A DNA stretch of 64,000 nt from Undibacterium sp. Jales W-56 (GCF_025548535.1 NZ_JAJLQW010000001.1:310001-374000), one strand, 5' to 3'. Shown: positions 1 to 10,078, counted from the first letter of the stretch. Made by a program: numbers and translations. The notes: generated by a model not told the origin, from the letters alone.

Positions 1-250
1 CATGCAATGCCAGCGTCGATTGTCTTTTGCCTGCGTAAATAATGCCATTCAGGCTGCCGGTGTCGCGTGCGATCAAGTGGCCGTCGCTATCGAGTTCGAT
101 GATGAGATGGTGTGCGGCGATATGCGCATCGTCAAGGATTACCTCATTATCGTAAGCGCGTCCGATGCGGATGGGCAGTGCCGTAACCTGGTGGCGCTGG
201 ATCACGTCGCCATTGCGCGCCAGCACTTCGATGAAATAGGGCGCGCTCAT
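1..250 (-). CDS. FHA-domain protein, partial (cut by left edge)
   Basis: Reading leftwards from an ATG at 250-248, the frame stays open to the window edge for 83 residues. The N-terminus carries an FHA-like core: IRIGR at about residues 27-31, then N at 35, the LDDAHIAAHH strand-loop at about 39-48, and DTGSLNG near 63-69. FHA domains bind phosphothreonine peptides, so the protein may read Ser/Thr kinase signals. Its ATG overlaps the TGA of the upstream protease gene as ATGA, which implies translational coupling and a shared role. The C-terminal part is outside the window, so any additional domain is unknown. Confidence 0.75.
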   Translation of the reverse strand, partial: MSAPYFIEVLARNGDVIQRHQVTALPIRIGRAYDNEVILDDAHIAAHHLIIELDSDGHLIARDTGSLNGIIYAGKRQSTLALH

Positions 251-1644
251 TTTTTGCTCCCGCGCGACATCGCATCGAGGAAGCTGCGGCTGGTCTTCAT
301 CCCGTTTTCATAAGAGACGCCGGTCACATCCAGCCGGCTCTGTAAACTGGCTTTGGCTTCATCGGTGCTGGCAGTGAATAAGCTGAAGCTATATAAGCCG
401 ACAAACTTGCGATAGGCGCGAATGCAGAGCACCGCGCGCAATGGCAGGGTTTTGGTCGTCACAAACTGTTCGGTACAGGAGGCGCCGGTCTGCTGGCTGT
501 CTTTGCGATAGCCCATATTGTTGGCTTTGAACATACGGCTCGCCAGCACTGAAAAACGCAAGGTATCCAGCGTCTTGGTGGTCAGGTACTGGTGTCCCAT
601 GGAGACATGCCCGGTCTGTTGCGAGTCGGAGATAAAGATCGCCGATTCCATTTTGCAATTGATGCTGTCAACCGTAAAACCGACTTCGTCTTTGACATTC
701 GAATGTCCCCAGCAGCGCACCTGATCTGATTCGCGCACCGGGACCTGATACGGCCCCAGGTTCTTTTGTGTGAACGGCGCATCGAGCAGGCGCTCTATCA
801 TGCCGCGCTGATGTTCCAGCAATTGCTCGCCGATCAATGGATTAAAATCCTTGGGCGGCTTGCTTTGCTGCGCGACTTTTTTCAATAACTCTTGCCCGTA
901 TTTAATCGGCACCAAAAAACTGACTAGCTCGCCGTCCAGCCGCTTAGAGACATTCACGCCGGCGACCGCACCGTCGACATTGACGCTGGGACCGCCGCTC
1001 ATGCCGGAATTGATCGGGCCGGTAAACATCAGCTGATCATAAAAACTGCGGGTAATGACGCCGTTGTACGAACCTTCAGAGATCGCAAAGCCCAGGTCCA
1101 GGGGATTGCCCAGGGAGTACAGGTACTGCCCTTGAGTCAGCGGCGCCAGCGTGTCGGGAATCGTGAAAAAACCGCTGCCGTTGCGATTGATCCTGACCAC
1201 CGCCAGATCATGCAGCACATCGACCGCCAATAATTCGACCGGGCCGCGTTTGCCTTCGGTGTCGATATATTCACCGGCATAGACATCGGGGTCGAGCGCC
1301 ATTTGCGACACGACATGGTAATTGGTGAGGACCAGATTGCTGGTGCCGATCAGAAAGCCGGAGCCGACGGACGACTGGCTGCGCGCATTTTTCAGCAACA
1401 TGCGGATTTGCAATAAATCGGCCTTGGCTGAAGAGTACAGTTTCTGGGCGGCGGACGAGGGCGGCTGACGCACCGGACTGGCGTCGCCCTCGCTGGCAGC
1501 CGAGGCGGGCGGCGTGGTTTGAGCCGCCGCCAATGCATTCGTCAAGATAAGCAAACTGCTTAAACTCATTAAGCAACAATTTATTAAGTAATTTAAATGA
1601 CAACGCAAAATTGCCGGTTTTAAAAATCGCATGCGGTCTTTCAT
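247..1644 (-). CDS. Secreted trypsin-like serine protease (HtrA/DegP-type fold)
   Basis: 465 residues. An N-terminal hydrophobic stretch at about 18-40 ending in ALAAA looks like a signal peptide, placing the enzyme in the periplasm or envelope. The chymotrypsin-fold triad is visible: H110 in TNYHVV, D146 in LHDLAVV and S216 in GMSGGP. No PDZ domain is recognisable; the C-terminal 220 residues are of unknown type. It is the upstream partner of the FHA protein (ATGA overlap). Trypsin-like proteases next to FHA proteins occur in phospho-signalling and secretion-related clusters, but no substrate can be inferred here. Confidence 0.8.
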   Translation of the reverse strand: MKDRMRFLKPAILRCHLNYLINCCLMSLSSLLILTNALAAAQTTPPASAASEGDASPVRQPPSSAAQKLYSSAKADLLQIRMLLKNARSQSSVGSGFLIGTSNLVLTNYHVVSQMALDPDVYAGEYIDTEGKRGPVELLAVDVLHDLAVVRINRNGSGFFTIPDTLAPLTQGQYLYSLGNPLDLGFAISEGSYNGVITRSFYDQLMFTGPINSGMSGGPSVNVDGAVAGVNVSKRLDGELVSFLVPIKYGQELLKKVAQQSKPPKDFNPLIGEQLLEHQRGMIERLLDAPFTQKNLGPYQVPVRESDQVRCWGHSNVKDEVGFTVDSINCKMESAIFISDSQQTGHVSMGHQYLTTKTLDTLRFSVLASRMFKANNMGYRKDSQQTGASCTEQFVTTKTLPLRAVLCIRAYRKFVGLYSFSLFTASTDEAKASLQSRLDVTGVSYENGMKTSRSFLDAMSRGSKK

Positions 1645-1854
1645 TCATATTTTTTCGTTAACATTGCCGCTAGCATAACTTAATTGTTCGCCCGTACCCC
1701 GCCAGCATTAGCATTCCCGGATGATGCTGCCATAGAAATAGTTGCCGACCGTTGGATTTGTGCAGGATTTCCACAAAAAATGCCGGTACACCGCGCAAAA
1801 CTGGATTGACGGAATAGTATCGCCATACTAAAACGCAGCAATCGCGCACTCCAA

Positions 1855-1924
1855 TGCTAGAATGTGGCGCTTTGCGACCATCGGCAGACCCTTTTAATTG
1901 GTGTTTTTGTCACCATCTGGTGAC
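1855..1924 (+). promoter_or_regulatory. Putative yajC-secDF promoter and leader hairpin
   Basis: The 336-bp gap between the divergent protease and yajC holds no gene. An extended -10 (TG at 1855-1856, TAGAAT at 1858-1863) would give a leader of about 110 nt. A 6-bp hairpin GTCACC-ATCT-GGTGAC lies at 1909-1924. tgt and queA, which often precede yajC, are not upstream. The start site is an inference. Confidence 0.4.
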
Positions 1925-1980
1925 CTGATGTCGATTTGTTCTTGCCCTGCAGATAATTATTAAAATTTAAGGAATTCAAC

Positions 1981-2304
1981 GTGTTTATTTCCAATGCTTA
2001 TGCGCAATCAGGCCCTTTCGGTGGCGGTAGTGATCTGATGAGTTTTTTACCCATCATTTTGATGTTCGTCGTATTGTATTTTCTGATGATACGGCCTCAG
2101 ATGAAGCGTCAAAAAGAACAAAAATCCATGATGGAAGCCCTGGCGAAAAACGATGAAGTCGTTACCGCCGGCGGCGTCCTGGGCAAGGTCACCAAGGTGA
2201 CCGATGCCTACGTCACGCTCGAAGTCGCGAATGGCACTGAAATCGTGGTGCAAAAAGTGGCCGTTACCATGTTGCTGCCTAAGGGCACCATCAAAGCGAT
2301 CTGA
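1981..2304 (+). CDS. yajC: Sec translocase accessory subunit YajC
   Basis: 107 residues, of usual family length. A single membrane segment at about residues 17-37 (SFLPIILMFVVLYFLMIRP) is followed by the conserved RPQMKRQKE turn and a cytosolic domain with EVVTAGGVLGKV. YajC associates with SecDF at the SecYEG translocon in the inner membrane. The GTG start at 1981 is set by AAGGA about 8 nt upstream. It is first in yajC-secD-secF. Confidence 0.95.
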   Translation: MFISNAYAQSGPFGGGSDLMSFLPIILMFVVLYFLMIRPQMKRQKEQKSMMEALAKNDEVVTAGGVLGKVTKVTDAYVTLEVANGTEIVVQKVAVTMLLPKGTIKAI

Positions 2305-2380
2305 TCCTCTGATCCGGCGCAGCCTGCAATGTAGGCTGCGTTGCTCATTCAGCCCAGCTTTACTCTTATTCTGAACCGAT

Positions 2381-4246
2381 ATGAATCGCTATCCTCTCTG
2401 GAAGTATCTTCTCATTGTCATCGCCCTGATCTTCGGTGCGCTGTACACCGCACCGAATTTCTTTGGCGAATCGCCGGCTTTGCAAATCAGCAGCACCCGC
2501 TCTACGGTCAAGATCGACAGCAGCATGGTGGATCGCGTCGATCAAATCTTGAAAAAAGAAGCCATCGAATCGACCAGCCTGACCTATGAAAATAATGGCG
2601 TGGTCGGCACCGTGCGGGCGCGTTTCAAGGATACCGACGCGCAGTTCAAAGCCAAGTCTGTCATCGAAAAAGCGCTGAACCCGGATTTAGCCGAAGTGAT
2701 TTACGGCGTGGCGTTTAATCTCTCGCCCAATACCCCGAAATGGCTGCAAAGCTTGCATGCTTTCCCTATGTATCTCGGTCTCGATTTGCGCGGCGGCGTG
2801 CATTTCCTGATGCAGGTCGATACCAAAGCCGTGTTGAACAAACGTCTGCAAGGCCTGCAATCCTCGGTGCGTACCATATTGCGCGACAAGGAAGTGCGCC
2901 ATGCCGGTCTTTCCCGTGACGGTGATCTGATCAACGTTAAATTCCGCGATGCTGAGACCGTTGCCAAGGCAAAAAATATCCTCGGCAACCAGATGTCGGA
3001 TGTGAATCTGGTCGATACCAAGAATGCGGACAATACCGAATTCAATCTGCAAGTCAGCCTGAAGCCGGAAGCGCTGAAAGCCGCCATGACCGAAGGCGTG
3101 AAGCAAAACATCACGGCCCTGGCCAAGCGTGTCAATGAACTCGGTGTGGCCGAACCTATCATCCAGCAGCAGGGCGCAGACCGTATCGTGGTTGAATTGC
3201 CAGGTGTGCAGGATGTCGCCCGCGCCAAGGAAATCATCGGTCGTCAGGCCACGCTGGAAGTGCGTCTGGTGGATGAAAGCGTGATCGGTGTCGTCGATGA
3301 CAATACCGCGGTGCCTTTCGGTTCTGAAATGTTTAAAGTCGGTCGCGGCGGCCCGGCAATTTTGTACAAGGACCCGGTGATTACCGGCGACTATATTTCC
3401 GGTGCGTCGGCGAGTTTCGACCAGCATCAGCAACCGGTAGTCAGCATCGACCTGACCGGCGACGGCGGCCGCAAGATGCGCGAAGGCACGCGTGGCAAGA
3501 TCGGCAAGAAAATGGCGATCGTCTTGTTTGAAAAAGGCAAGGGCGAGCTGTTGACCGTCGCCACGATTCAGGAGGAATTAAGTTCGCGCTTCAATATCAC
3601 GGGCATGGGTTCGGCATCAGCTTCCGCTGACCTGGCCTTGTTGCTGCGCGCTGGTTCGCTGGCGGCACCGATGGATATCATTGAAGAGAGTACCGTCGGT
3701 CCGCAGTTGGGGGTAGAGAACATCAAGAAGGGCTTGAACTCGACGCTGTACGGCTTTATCGCTATCGGCATTTTCATGGCGGTTTATTACATGCTGTTTG
3801 GCGTATTCAGCGTCCTGGCCTTGTCGGTTAACTTGCTGTTGCTGGTGGCTATTCTGTCCTTGTTGCAAGCGACGCTGACATTGCCGGGGATGGCAGCGAT
3901 TGCGCTGGCGCTGGGTATGGCGATTGATGCCAACGTCCTGATCAATGAACGTATCCGCGAAGAACTACGGGGCGGCAGTACGCCGCAAGCCGCGATTGCC
4001 ACGGGTTTTGACCGTGCATGGGCGACGATTCTGGATTCCAACGTCACCACCCTGATCGTCGGTCTGGCCTTGCTGATGTTCGGCTCCGGTCCGATTAAAG
4101 CGTTTGCGATTGTGCATTGCCTGGGTATCGTGACCTCGATGTTCTCCGCGGTATTTGTGTCGCGCGGCGTCGTCAATCTCTGGTACGGACGTAAGAAGAA
4201 ACTGAATTCGATTGCGATCGGTCAGATCTGGAAACCGGCCGAATAG
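2381..4246 (+). CDS. secD: Protein translocase subunit SecD
   Basis: 621 residues, the normal SecD length. The N-terminal membrane helix is followed by a large periplasmic region containing the DLRGGVHFLMQVD motif near residue 135, and then the C-terminal RND-like bundle with the GMAIDANVLINERIREE signature near residues 510-526. SecD with SecF uses the proton gradient to pull exported proteins through SecYEG from the periplasmic side. The start follows yajC by 76 bp and secF follows by 46 bp, so all three are probably cotranscribed. Confidence 0.97.
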   Translation: MNRYPLWKYLLIVIALIFGALYTAPNFFGESPALQISSTRSTVKIDSSMVDRVDQILKKEAIESTSLTYENNGVVGTVRARFKDTDAQFKAKSVIEKALNPDLAEVIYGVAFNLSPNTPKWLQSLHAFPMYLGLDLRGGVHFLMQVDTKAVLNKRLQGLQSSVRTILRDKEVRHAGLSRDGDLINVKFRDAETVAKAKNILGNQMSDVNLVDTKNADNTEFNLQVSLKPEALKAAMTEGVKQNITALAKRVNELGVAEPIIQQQGADRIVVELPGVQDVARAKEIIGRQATLEVRLVDESVIGVVDDNTAVPFGSEMFKVGRGGPAILYKDPVITGDYISGASASFDQHQQPVVSIDLTGDGGRKMREGTRGKIGKKMAIVLFEKGKGELLTVATIQEELSSRFNITGMGSASASADLALLLRAGSLAAPMDIIEESTVGPQLGVENIKKGLNSTLYGFIAIGIFMAVYYMLFGVFSVLALSVNLLLLVAILSLLQATLTLPGMAAIALALGMAIDANVLINERIREELRGGSTPQAAIATGFDRAWATILDSNVTTLIVGLALLMFGSGPIKAFAIVHCLGIVTSMFSAVFVSRGVVNLWYGRKKKLNSIAIGQIWKPAE

Positions 4247-4292
4247 TTAACGACTCAGCGACTCAGCAGCGATAAGAATATAAGGATTCATC

Positions 4293-5231
4293 ATGGAATT
4301 ATTCCGTATTAAAAAAGACATACCGTTCATGCGCAATGCGCTGATCTTCAATGTCATCTCCGCATTGACATTTGTGGCAGCGGTGTTTTTCCTGTTGCAC
4401 AAGGGTTTGCATTTCTCGGTTGAATTTACCGGCGGTACGGTCATGGAAGTGACTTACCCAAAGCCGGCGAATGTCGATGCGATTCGTAACACCGTCGATA
4501 GCCTGGGCTATACCGATACGCCGGTACAGACTTTCGGCAAGGCGCAGGATGTGGTGATCCGCTTGCCTTTGCCGAAAGACGGCAACTTCACGCAACAGAC
4601 CGACAAGGTATTGCAGGCGCTTAAAACGCAGGATCCGGAAGTTAAGCTGCAGCGTACCGAGCTGGTCGGTGCCCAGGTCGGCGACGAACTGGCGCACGAT
4701 GGCTTGATGGCATTATTGATGGTGATTGCCGGTGTGGTGATTTATCTGGCGATTCGTTTTGAATGGAAATTTGCGGTGGCTGCGATTATCGCGAACTTGC
4801 ATGACGTGGTCATCATTCTGGGTTTCTTCGCTTTCTTCCAGTGGGAATTTAACTTGTCGGTATTGGCGGCGGTGCTGGCGGTGCTCGGTTATTCGGTCAA
4901 TGAATCGGTGGTTATTTTCGATCGTATCCGCGAAAACTTCCGCAAGCAGCGCAAGATGTCGGTGACCGAAGTCATCGACAATGCGATTACCAGCACCATT
5001 TCACGTACGGTGATCACCCACGGCTGTACCCAGATGATGGTGTTGTCGATGCTGTTTATCGGCGGTCCGACGCTGCACTATTTCGCGATTGCCCTGACCA
5101 TCGGTATCTGCTTCGGTATTTACTCTTCCGTCTTCGTCGCGGCGGCAATCGCCATGTGGTTAGGCGTCAAGCGTGAAGACCTGATCAAGCCTGTCAAAGA
5201 AAAAGACGATACGGACGGCGCGGTGGTCTGA
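4293..5231 (+). CDS. secF: Protein translocase subunit SecF
   Basis: 312 residues. The first membrane segment is at about 13-35, the FTGGTVMEV motif at about 44-52, and the six-helix core carries GYSVNESVVIFDRIRENFRK near residues 198-217, the SecF equivalent of the SecD signature. It forms the SecDF export motor in the inner membrane. AAGGA lies 6-7 nt before the ATG. It closes the operon; a strong hairpin terminator follows 70 bp downstream. Confidence 0.97.
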   Translation: MELFRIKKDIPFMRNALIFNVISALTFVAAVFFLLHKGLHFSVEFTGGTVMEVTYPKPANVDAIRNTVDSLGYTDTPVQTFGKAQDVVIRLPLPKDGNFTQQTDKVLQALKTQDPEVKLQRTELVGAQVGDELAHDGLMALLMVIAGVVIYLAIRFEWKFAVAAIIANLHDVVIILGFFAFFQWEFNLSVLAAVLAVLGYSVNESVVIFDRIRENFRKQRKMSVTEVIDNAITSTISRTVITHGCTQMMVLSMLFIGGPTLHYFAIALTIGICFGIYSSVFVAAAIAMWLGVKREDLIKPVKEKDDTDGAVV

Positions 5232-5302
5232 GGATCTCGGGTCCAAATTTCCCGCTCAGGTGTACTGAACCGGGTTGCATGTAACGAAAAGTATTAAAAG
5301 TC

Positions 5303-5330
5303 AAAGCCAGCCTATATGCTGGCTTTTTCT
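5303..5330 (+). terminator. Rho-independent terminator of yajC-secDF
   Basis: A perfect 9-bp stem AAAGCCAGC / GCTGGCTTT (5303-5311 with 5318-5326), a 6-nt loop and a T-rich tail, located just after secF. Confidence 0.9.
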
Positions 5331-5434
5331 TTGATAGCATGACGCTTTCTGAAATCTACGGCATTGACCGAATTTGTGCCGGATGTTGACCTTCGATCAG
5401 GCAATCATCGGCACTACCCTCTAGGCAAACAAGC

Positions 5435-6685
5435 ATGAGTAAATTAAGAACGGCGGTTATCGGATTAGGTATTGCGGCAGTCGCTGCAGGCGGCTATTAC
5501 ACATGGCGTAGCGGTAAGACCGATGCCGCTGACAAGACAGCCAGGACCACAGGTGCTGAGAATCGCCCGATCAGCGTGACCACAGCGCTGGCACAACGGC
5601 GCGACTATCCGGTTCGCTTAAGCGCCAATGGCATCGTTACTGCGCTCAATACGGTCGATATCCGCTCACAAATTACCAGCACAGTCGCCAGGGTGTATAT
5701 CAAGGAAGGCCAGTTTGTACGCGCCGGTGAATTGTTATTTACACTCGACAGCCGCCCCGATGAAGTCAATCTGGCCAAGGCGCAGGCGCAACTGGATAAG
5801 GATCAGGCCTCGCTGACTGACCTGCAACGCCAGTTGGCGCGCAGCAAAGATTTGTTCGATAAAAAATTCGTCGCGCAAAGTGTGCTGGACGCCAGCCAGA
5901 CCCAGGTCGATGCACAGGCCGCAGTGATTGCCTCCGACCGCGCTGCTATCAATGCAGCCAGGGTCGCACTCAGTTATAACCGCATCGTCGCGCCGGCTGC
6001 CGGGCGTACCGGCGTGATCAGCGTCTATCCCGGTTCGCTGGTGCAGGCGAATACCACGGCCACGCCTTTGGTCACGATCACCCAGATGGATCCGATTGCC
6101 ATCAGTTTCCCGCTGCCTCAGCGTAATTTACAAGATGCCCTGGAGAGCATGCAGCAGAGCGGTAATGCAGTAGCGGCGCAATTGCCGGATCGTCCCGAAC
6201 AGTTCAAAGGCCGCATGCAATTTGTCGACAATGTGGTGGATGCGGCGTCCGGCACAGTCAAGGCCAAAGCGGTGTTCGATAACAAGGGCTTGAAATTGTG
6301 GCCGGGCGCCTATGCAAATGTGGATCTGAGCGTGCGTACCCTGAAGGATGCCATCGTCATCCCTATGGAAGCGATGGTGGTCAGTCCCAAAGGCAGCATC
6401 GTCTACATCGTCGATGCCGACGGCAAAGCCGCATTGCGTCCCGTGACATTATTGAATGCAGCAGGCGCTGAAGCGGTCGTCCAAGGGATTGAGGCCGGGG
6501 CGAAAGTGATCGTCGATGGCAAGCAGAATCTGCGTCCCGGCAGTGTGATTCGCGAGCGTAATGTGGACAGTAAAAGCGCCGATAAAAAATCCGATAGCGC
6601 ACCTGGCCTGGCCGGTGCTGCCAATAAGCCAGCATCTCAGCCTAACCCCGCCACAGTCGCAGCCTCAGCAGCGAGCGCATCATGA
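5435..6685 (+). CDS. RND efflux periplasmic adaptor (membrane fusion protein)
   Basis: 416 residues. An N-terminal hydrophobic anchor or signal (about 5-23) is followed by the lipoyl/barrel-sandwich region (NGIVTALNTVDIRSQ and VYIKEGQFVRAGELLFTLD), a coiled-coil hairpin rich in Ala/Gln/Leu (about 110-165), and beta-barrel plus membrane-proximal domains (RIVAPAAGRTGVI, VIPMEAMVV). The Pro/Ala/Ser-rich C-tail looks disordered. It would bridge the RND pump to an outer-membrane channel; no channel gene is present here. The stop overlaps the start of the pump gene (ATGA). It resembles MdtA-type adaptors; the substrate cannot be read from sequence. Confidence 0.9.
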   Translation: MSKLRTAVIGLGIAAVAAGGYYTWRSGKTDAADKTARTTGAENRPISVTTALAQRRDYPVRLSANGIVTALNTVDIRSQITSTVARVYIKEGQFVRAGELLFTLDSRPDEVNLAKAQAQLDKDQASLTDLQRQLARSKDLFDKKFVAQSVLDASQTQVDAQAAVIASDRAAINAARVALSYNRIVAPAAGRTGVISVYPGSLVQANTTATPLVTITQMDPIAISFPLPQRNLQDALESMQQSGNAVAAQLPDRPEQFKGRMQFVDNVVDAASGTVKAKAVFDNKGLKLWPGAYANVDLSVRTLKDAIVIPMEAMVVSPKGSIVYIVDADGKAALRPVTLLNAAGAEAVVQGIEAGAKVIVDGKQNLRPGSVIRERNVDSKSADKKSDSAPGLAGAANKPASQPNPATVAASAASAS

Positions 6686-9600
6686 ATCTGTCGGAACTGT
6701 TTATTCGCCGTCCGGTGATGACGGTATTGCTGAATCTGTCGATCATCGTGGCGGGCGTCCTGGCCTATCGCTATATCCCGATTGCGGCACTGCCCAGTTA
6801 CGATACGCCCGTCATCAGCGTGAATGCCAATTTGCCCGGCGCCAGTCCTGAGACCATGGCGACCTCGGTCGCGTTGCCGCTGGAAAAACAATTCGCGACT
6901 ATCCCAGGCTTGTCCGTGATCAGTTCCAGCAATACGCTGGGCTCGACTTCGCTGACACTGGAATTCGATCAGAATCGCAAAATCGATGCCGCTGCGGTCG
7001 ATGTGCAGGCGGCCTTGTTGCGCGCACAGCGTTCGCTGCCGCAAGACATGACTTCGCCGCCGTCGTACCGTAAAGTGAATCCGGCTGATGCGCCGATTCT
7101 GTTCCTGGCGTTGACTTCGCCATCGCTGAGCTTGTCCGAATTGACGAGTTATGCCGAGCATCTGATTTCGCCTAGCCTGTCCACCCTGGATGGGGTGGCG
7201 CAGGTGAATATTTTCGGCATCAAACGTTATGCGGTGCGGGTGCGCGTGATGCCGGAGGCACTGGCAGCCCGCAATATTTCGCTCGACGAATTAGCGGCAA
7301 GCATCCGCGCCTCGAATGCGAATACGCCGGTCGGTACGCTGGAAGGCGATAAGCAGACCCTGACCCTGCTGGCGAATCGTCAATTGCAAAGCGCCGCAGA
7401 ATTTGCCGGTCTGATCGTCAGCAACAAAGGCGGCCAGGTGGTGCGTCTGCGCGATGTCGCCAAGATCGAAGACAGCTTTGAAACAGTGAAATCTTCCGCG
7501 AATTTCAACGGCGACAGCTCGATCACTTTGGCGATCCAGCGTCAGACCGATGCGAATACGGTCAAGGTGGTAGATGCGATTAAAGCGGCGTTACCGGCGT
7601 ATCAGGCGCAATTGCCCGCCTCCGTCAAAATCAGTCAGGTCAATGATCGCTCGGTCTCGATCCGGGATGCCTTGCATGATGTCAATTTAACTTTATTGCT
7701 GACGATATTTTTAGTCGTGATCGTGATTTTCTTGTTCTTGCGGCACATGGTCGCGACGATTATTCCGACTTTGTCATTGCCGGTCTCTCTGATCGGTGCC
7801 ATCAGCTTGCTGTGGGGTTTTGGCTATACGCTCGATAATATTTCACTGCTGGGCCTGACGCTGGCAGTTGGCCTGGTGGTCGATGATGCGATCGTGATGC
7901 TGGAAAATATCATGCGCCATGTCGAGGCGGGCGAGCCGCCGTTTAAAGCGGCCTTGCAGGGTTCGCGTGAAGTCGGCTTTACGATTATCTCGATCTCGAC
8001 TTCCCTGATTGCGGTATTCATTCCCATCTTCTTCATGCCGGGCGTGATCGGGCAGTTGTTCCATGAATTCGCCGTGATTGTCTCGCTGGCGATTGTGGCA
8101 TCGGCTTTCGTTTCGCTGACCCTGGTGCCGATGCTGGCAAGTCGCTTCCTGAAAAGCGAACATGACATGAAACCGCCTCCGCGTGCCATTGCAGGCTTGC
8201 TGCATGTGTTTGAGCGTAGTTTTAATGCATCCTTACATGCTTACACACGCGGCCTGGATCTGGCGCTGCGTCATCGCGGCGCGGTATTGCTGGTGGCGTT
8301 AGCGACCTTCATTGCCACAGCGTATATGTTTACCGTGATCCCGAAAGGATTTTTTCCTGAAGAGGATATCGGGCAAATCAGCGTATCGACGGAAGCAGCC
8401 GAAGACACCTCATTTCCAGCCATGGTGATTTTGCAGGATAAGGCCGCCAAGATCATTCGCGATGATCCGAACGTCTTGACGGCGACTTCGTTCAACGGCG
8501 GCGGCGGTTCGCAAAATACCGGTCGTATGTTTATCAACCTGAAGCCGCGCGACCAGCGCAAGCCGATGAAGCAAGTAGTCGATGGTTTGCGTAAAAAACT
8601 TAGTGAAGTGGCCGGTATTTCTGTGTTCCTGCGGCCTACCCAAAACCTGCAGCTGGGCGGCCGTCCGAGCAAGAGTCAGTATCAATACATCTTGCAAAGC
8701 GTGGAGGCGAGCGAGTTGAGCGACTGGTCGCTGAAATTGCAGGATAAGCTGCGGAATGATCCAGCCTTTAAAGACGTTACCACCGATTCTCAGCTCAAGG
8801 GTTTGCAAGCGTCGCTGAGCATCGACAGGGACCGAGCGAATGCGCTGGGCGTGCCGATGGACAGCGTGCGTTCCAGCTTGTACAGCGCATTCGGTGAGCG
8901 CCAGGTATCGACCATGTACACCAACGTGGACAGCTATCAGGTGATCATGGAATTGGCGCCCGACGCGAAGAAAGACGAGAGCGCGATCAACGCGATTTAT
9001 GTGCGCAGCAATACCGGCGCGCTGGTGCCTTTGTCGAGTTTTGCGACGATCAAACGCACAGTCGGGCCGACGTCGATCAATCACGTAGGGCAGTTGCAGG
9101 CGGTGACCGTGTCGTTCAACCTGTCGCCGGGAGCGGCGCTCGGTGATGCGACTAAAAAGATTGAGCAATACCGCGATGAGATTAAATTGCCGGCATCGAT
9201 CATCACCTCGTATGGCGGCGATGCGGCGGTGTTCAAGAATTCGCAATCGGGCCAGGTGGTGTTGATCGTCGCCGCCTTGCTGGTGATCTATGTCTTGCTC
9301 GGGGTTTTATATGAGAGCTATATCCATCCGCTGACGATTCTGGCTGGCTTGCCTTCGGCTGCGGTCGGCGCTTTGTTGATGCTGCAACTATTTGGCGAGG
9401 ACCTGACCTTGATCGCGACGATCGGTATCCTGCTGCTGATTGGTATCGTGAAGAAGAACGCCATCATGATGATTGACTTCGCACTCGATGCACAACGCCA
9501 TCACGGCATGACGCCGCCGGAAGCGATTCGCGAGGCATGTATCCAGCGTTTCCGCCCTATCATGATGACCACGCTGGCGGCCCTGGTCGGCGCCTTGCCG

Positions 9601-9768
9601 ATCGCTTTTGGTCTGGGTGCCGGTGCCGAATTACGTCAGCCTTTGGGTCTCGCGGTGGTCGGCGGACTGATCTTCTCGCAGGCGATTACTTTGTTCATCA
9701 CGCCGGTAATTTATCTGGCTTTGGATCGTTTCAGCGGTAAAGGGCCTATCGTCGGAGAGGCGCTGTAA
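6682..9768 (+). CDS. RND multidrug efflux permease (AcrB/MdtB-like)
   Basis: 1028 residues, standard for hydrophobe/amphiphile RND pumps. It begins with LSELFIRRPVMTVLLNLSII, has the TM4 motif GLVVDDAIVMLENIMRH near residue 395 with the paired acidic residues of the proton relay, and the second-half equivalent GIVKKNAIMMIDFAL near residue 923. It acts in the inner membrane as a proton-driven trimer with the adjacent adaptor. It is closest in feel to MdtB/MdtC/MuxB permeases, but a single permease is encoded, unlike the MdtB-MdtC pair. No local regulator gene is adjacent. Confidence 0.93.
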   Translation: MNLSELFIRRPVMTVLLNLSIIVAGVLAYRYIPIAALPSYDTPVISVNANLPGASPETMATSVALPLEKQFATIPGLSVISSSNTLGSTSLTLEFDQNRKIDAAAVDVQAALLRAQRSLPQDMTSPPSYRKVNPADAPILFLALTSPSLSLSELTSYAEHLISPSLSTLDGVAQVNIFGIKRYAVRVRVMPEALAARNISLDELAASIRASNANTPVGTLEGDKQTLTLLANRQLQSAAEFAGLIVSNKGGQVVRLRDVAKIEDSFETVKSSANFNGDSSITLAIQRQTDANTVKVVDAIKAALPAYQAQLPASVKISQVNDRSVSIRDALHDVNLTLLLTIFLVVIVIFLFLRHMVATIIPTLSLPVSLIGAISLLWGFGYTLDNISLLGLTLAVGLVVDDAIVMLENIMRHVEAGEPPFKAALQGSREVGFTIISISTSLIAVFIPIFFMPGVIGQLFHEFAVIVSLAIVASAFVSLTLVPMLASRFLKSEHDMKPPPRAIAGLLHVFERSFNASLHAYTRGLDLALRHRGAVLLVALATFIATAYMFTVIPKGFFPEEDIGQISVSTEAAEDTSFPAMVILQDKAAKIIRDDPNVLTATSFNGGGGSQNTGRMFINLKPRDQRKPMKQVVDGLRKKLSEVAGISVFLRPTQNLQLGGRPSKSQYQYILQSVEASELSDWSLKLQDKLRNDPAFKDVTTDSQLKGLQASLSIDRDRANALGVPMDSVRSSLYSAFGERQVSTMYTNVDSYQVIMELAPDAKKDESAINAIYVRSNTGALVPLSSFATIKRTVGPTSINHVGQLQAVTVSFNLSPGAALGDATKKIEQYRDEIKLPASIITSYGGDAAVFKNSQSGQVVLIVAALLVIYVLLGVLYESYIHPLTILAGLPSAAVGALLMLQLFGEDLTLIATIGILLLIGIVKKNAIMMIDFALDAQRHHGMTPPEAIREACIQRFRPIMMTTLAALVGALPIAFGLGAGAELRQPLGLAVVGGLIFSQAITLFITPVIYLALDRFSGKGPIVGEAL

Positions 9769-10078
9769 CCGGCATCCGTGCACTGCCTGGCGCTGTGGGC
9801 GATGGGCTGTGCACAGAGGTAATCAAGGATGTGGTAAAGGCTACAAAAACAATATACTCCCCTGAATTTTTGTAAAAATCGCCTTGTATCCGAATGTTTA
9901 TGGCGTGTTTTAAAATATACTGATAAGGAATATCTATTTCGGCAAAAATATTCTGGCTTGCGCAACAGCGGACTGATGATTCAGGCTGCGGTCAAGTTTG
10001 CTGTCGTCGTTATGTTGATTGAAGTCGCCTGCAACTTGTGCCGCGCTGACATGGACTTCTCTGAAGAATGGTCTGGGT
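9769..10078. other. Convergent intergenic region without a recognised gene
   Basis: 310 bp between the ends of the convergent RND permease and marR genes. Open frames here lack a ribosome-binding site and family resemblance. It is AT-rich around 9840-9950. No clear terminator hairpin was found. Confidence 0.5.

Noticed and set aside
2-313. Plus-strand open frame of 103 codons at the left edge
   Set aside because: It runs antisense to the FHA-domain gene and the end of the protease gene, both of which have clear family motifs.
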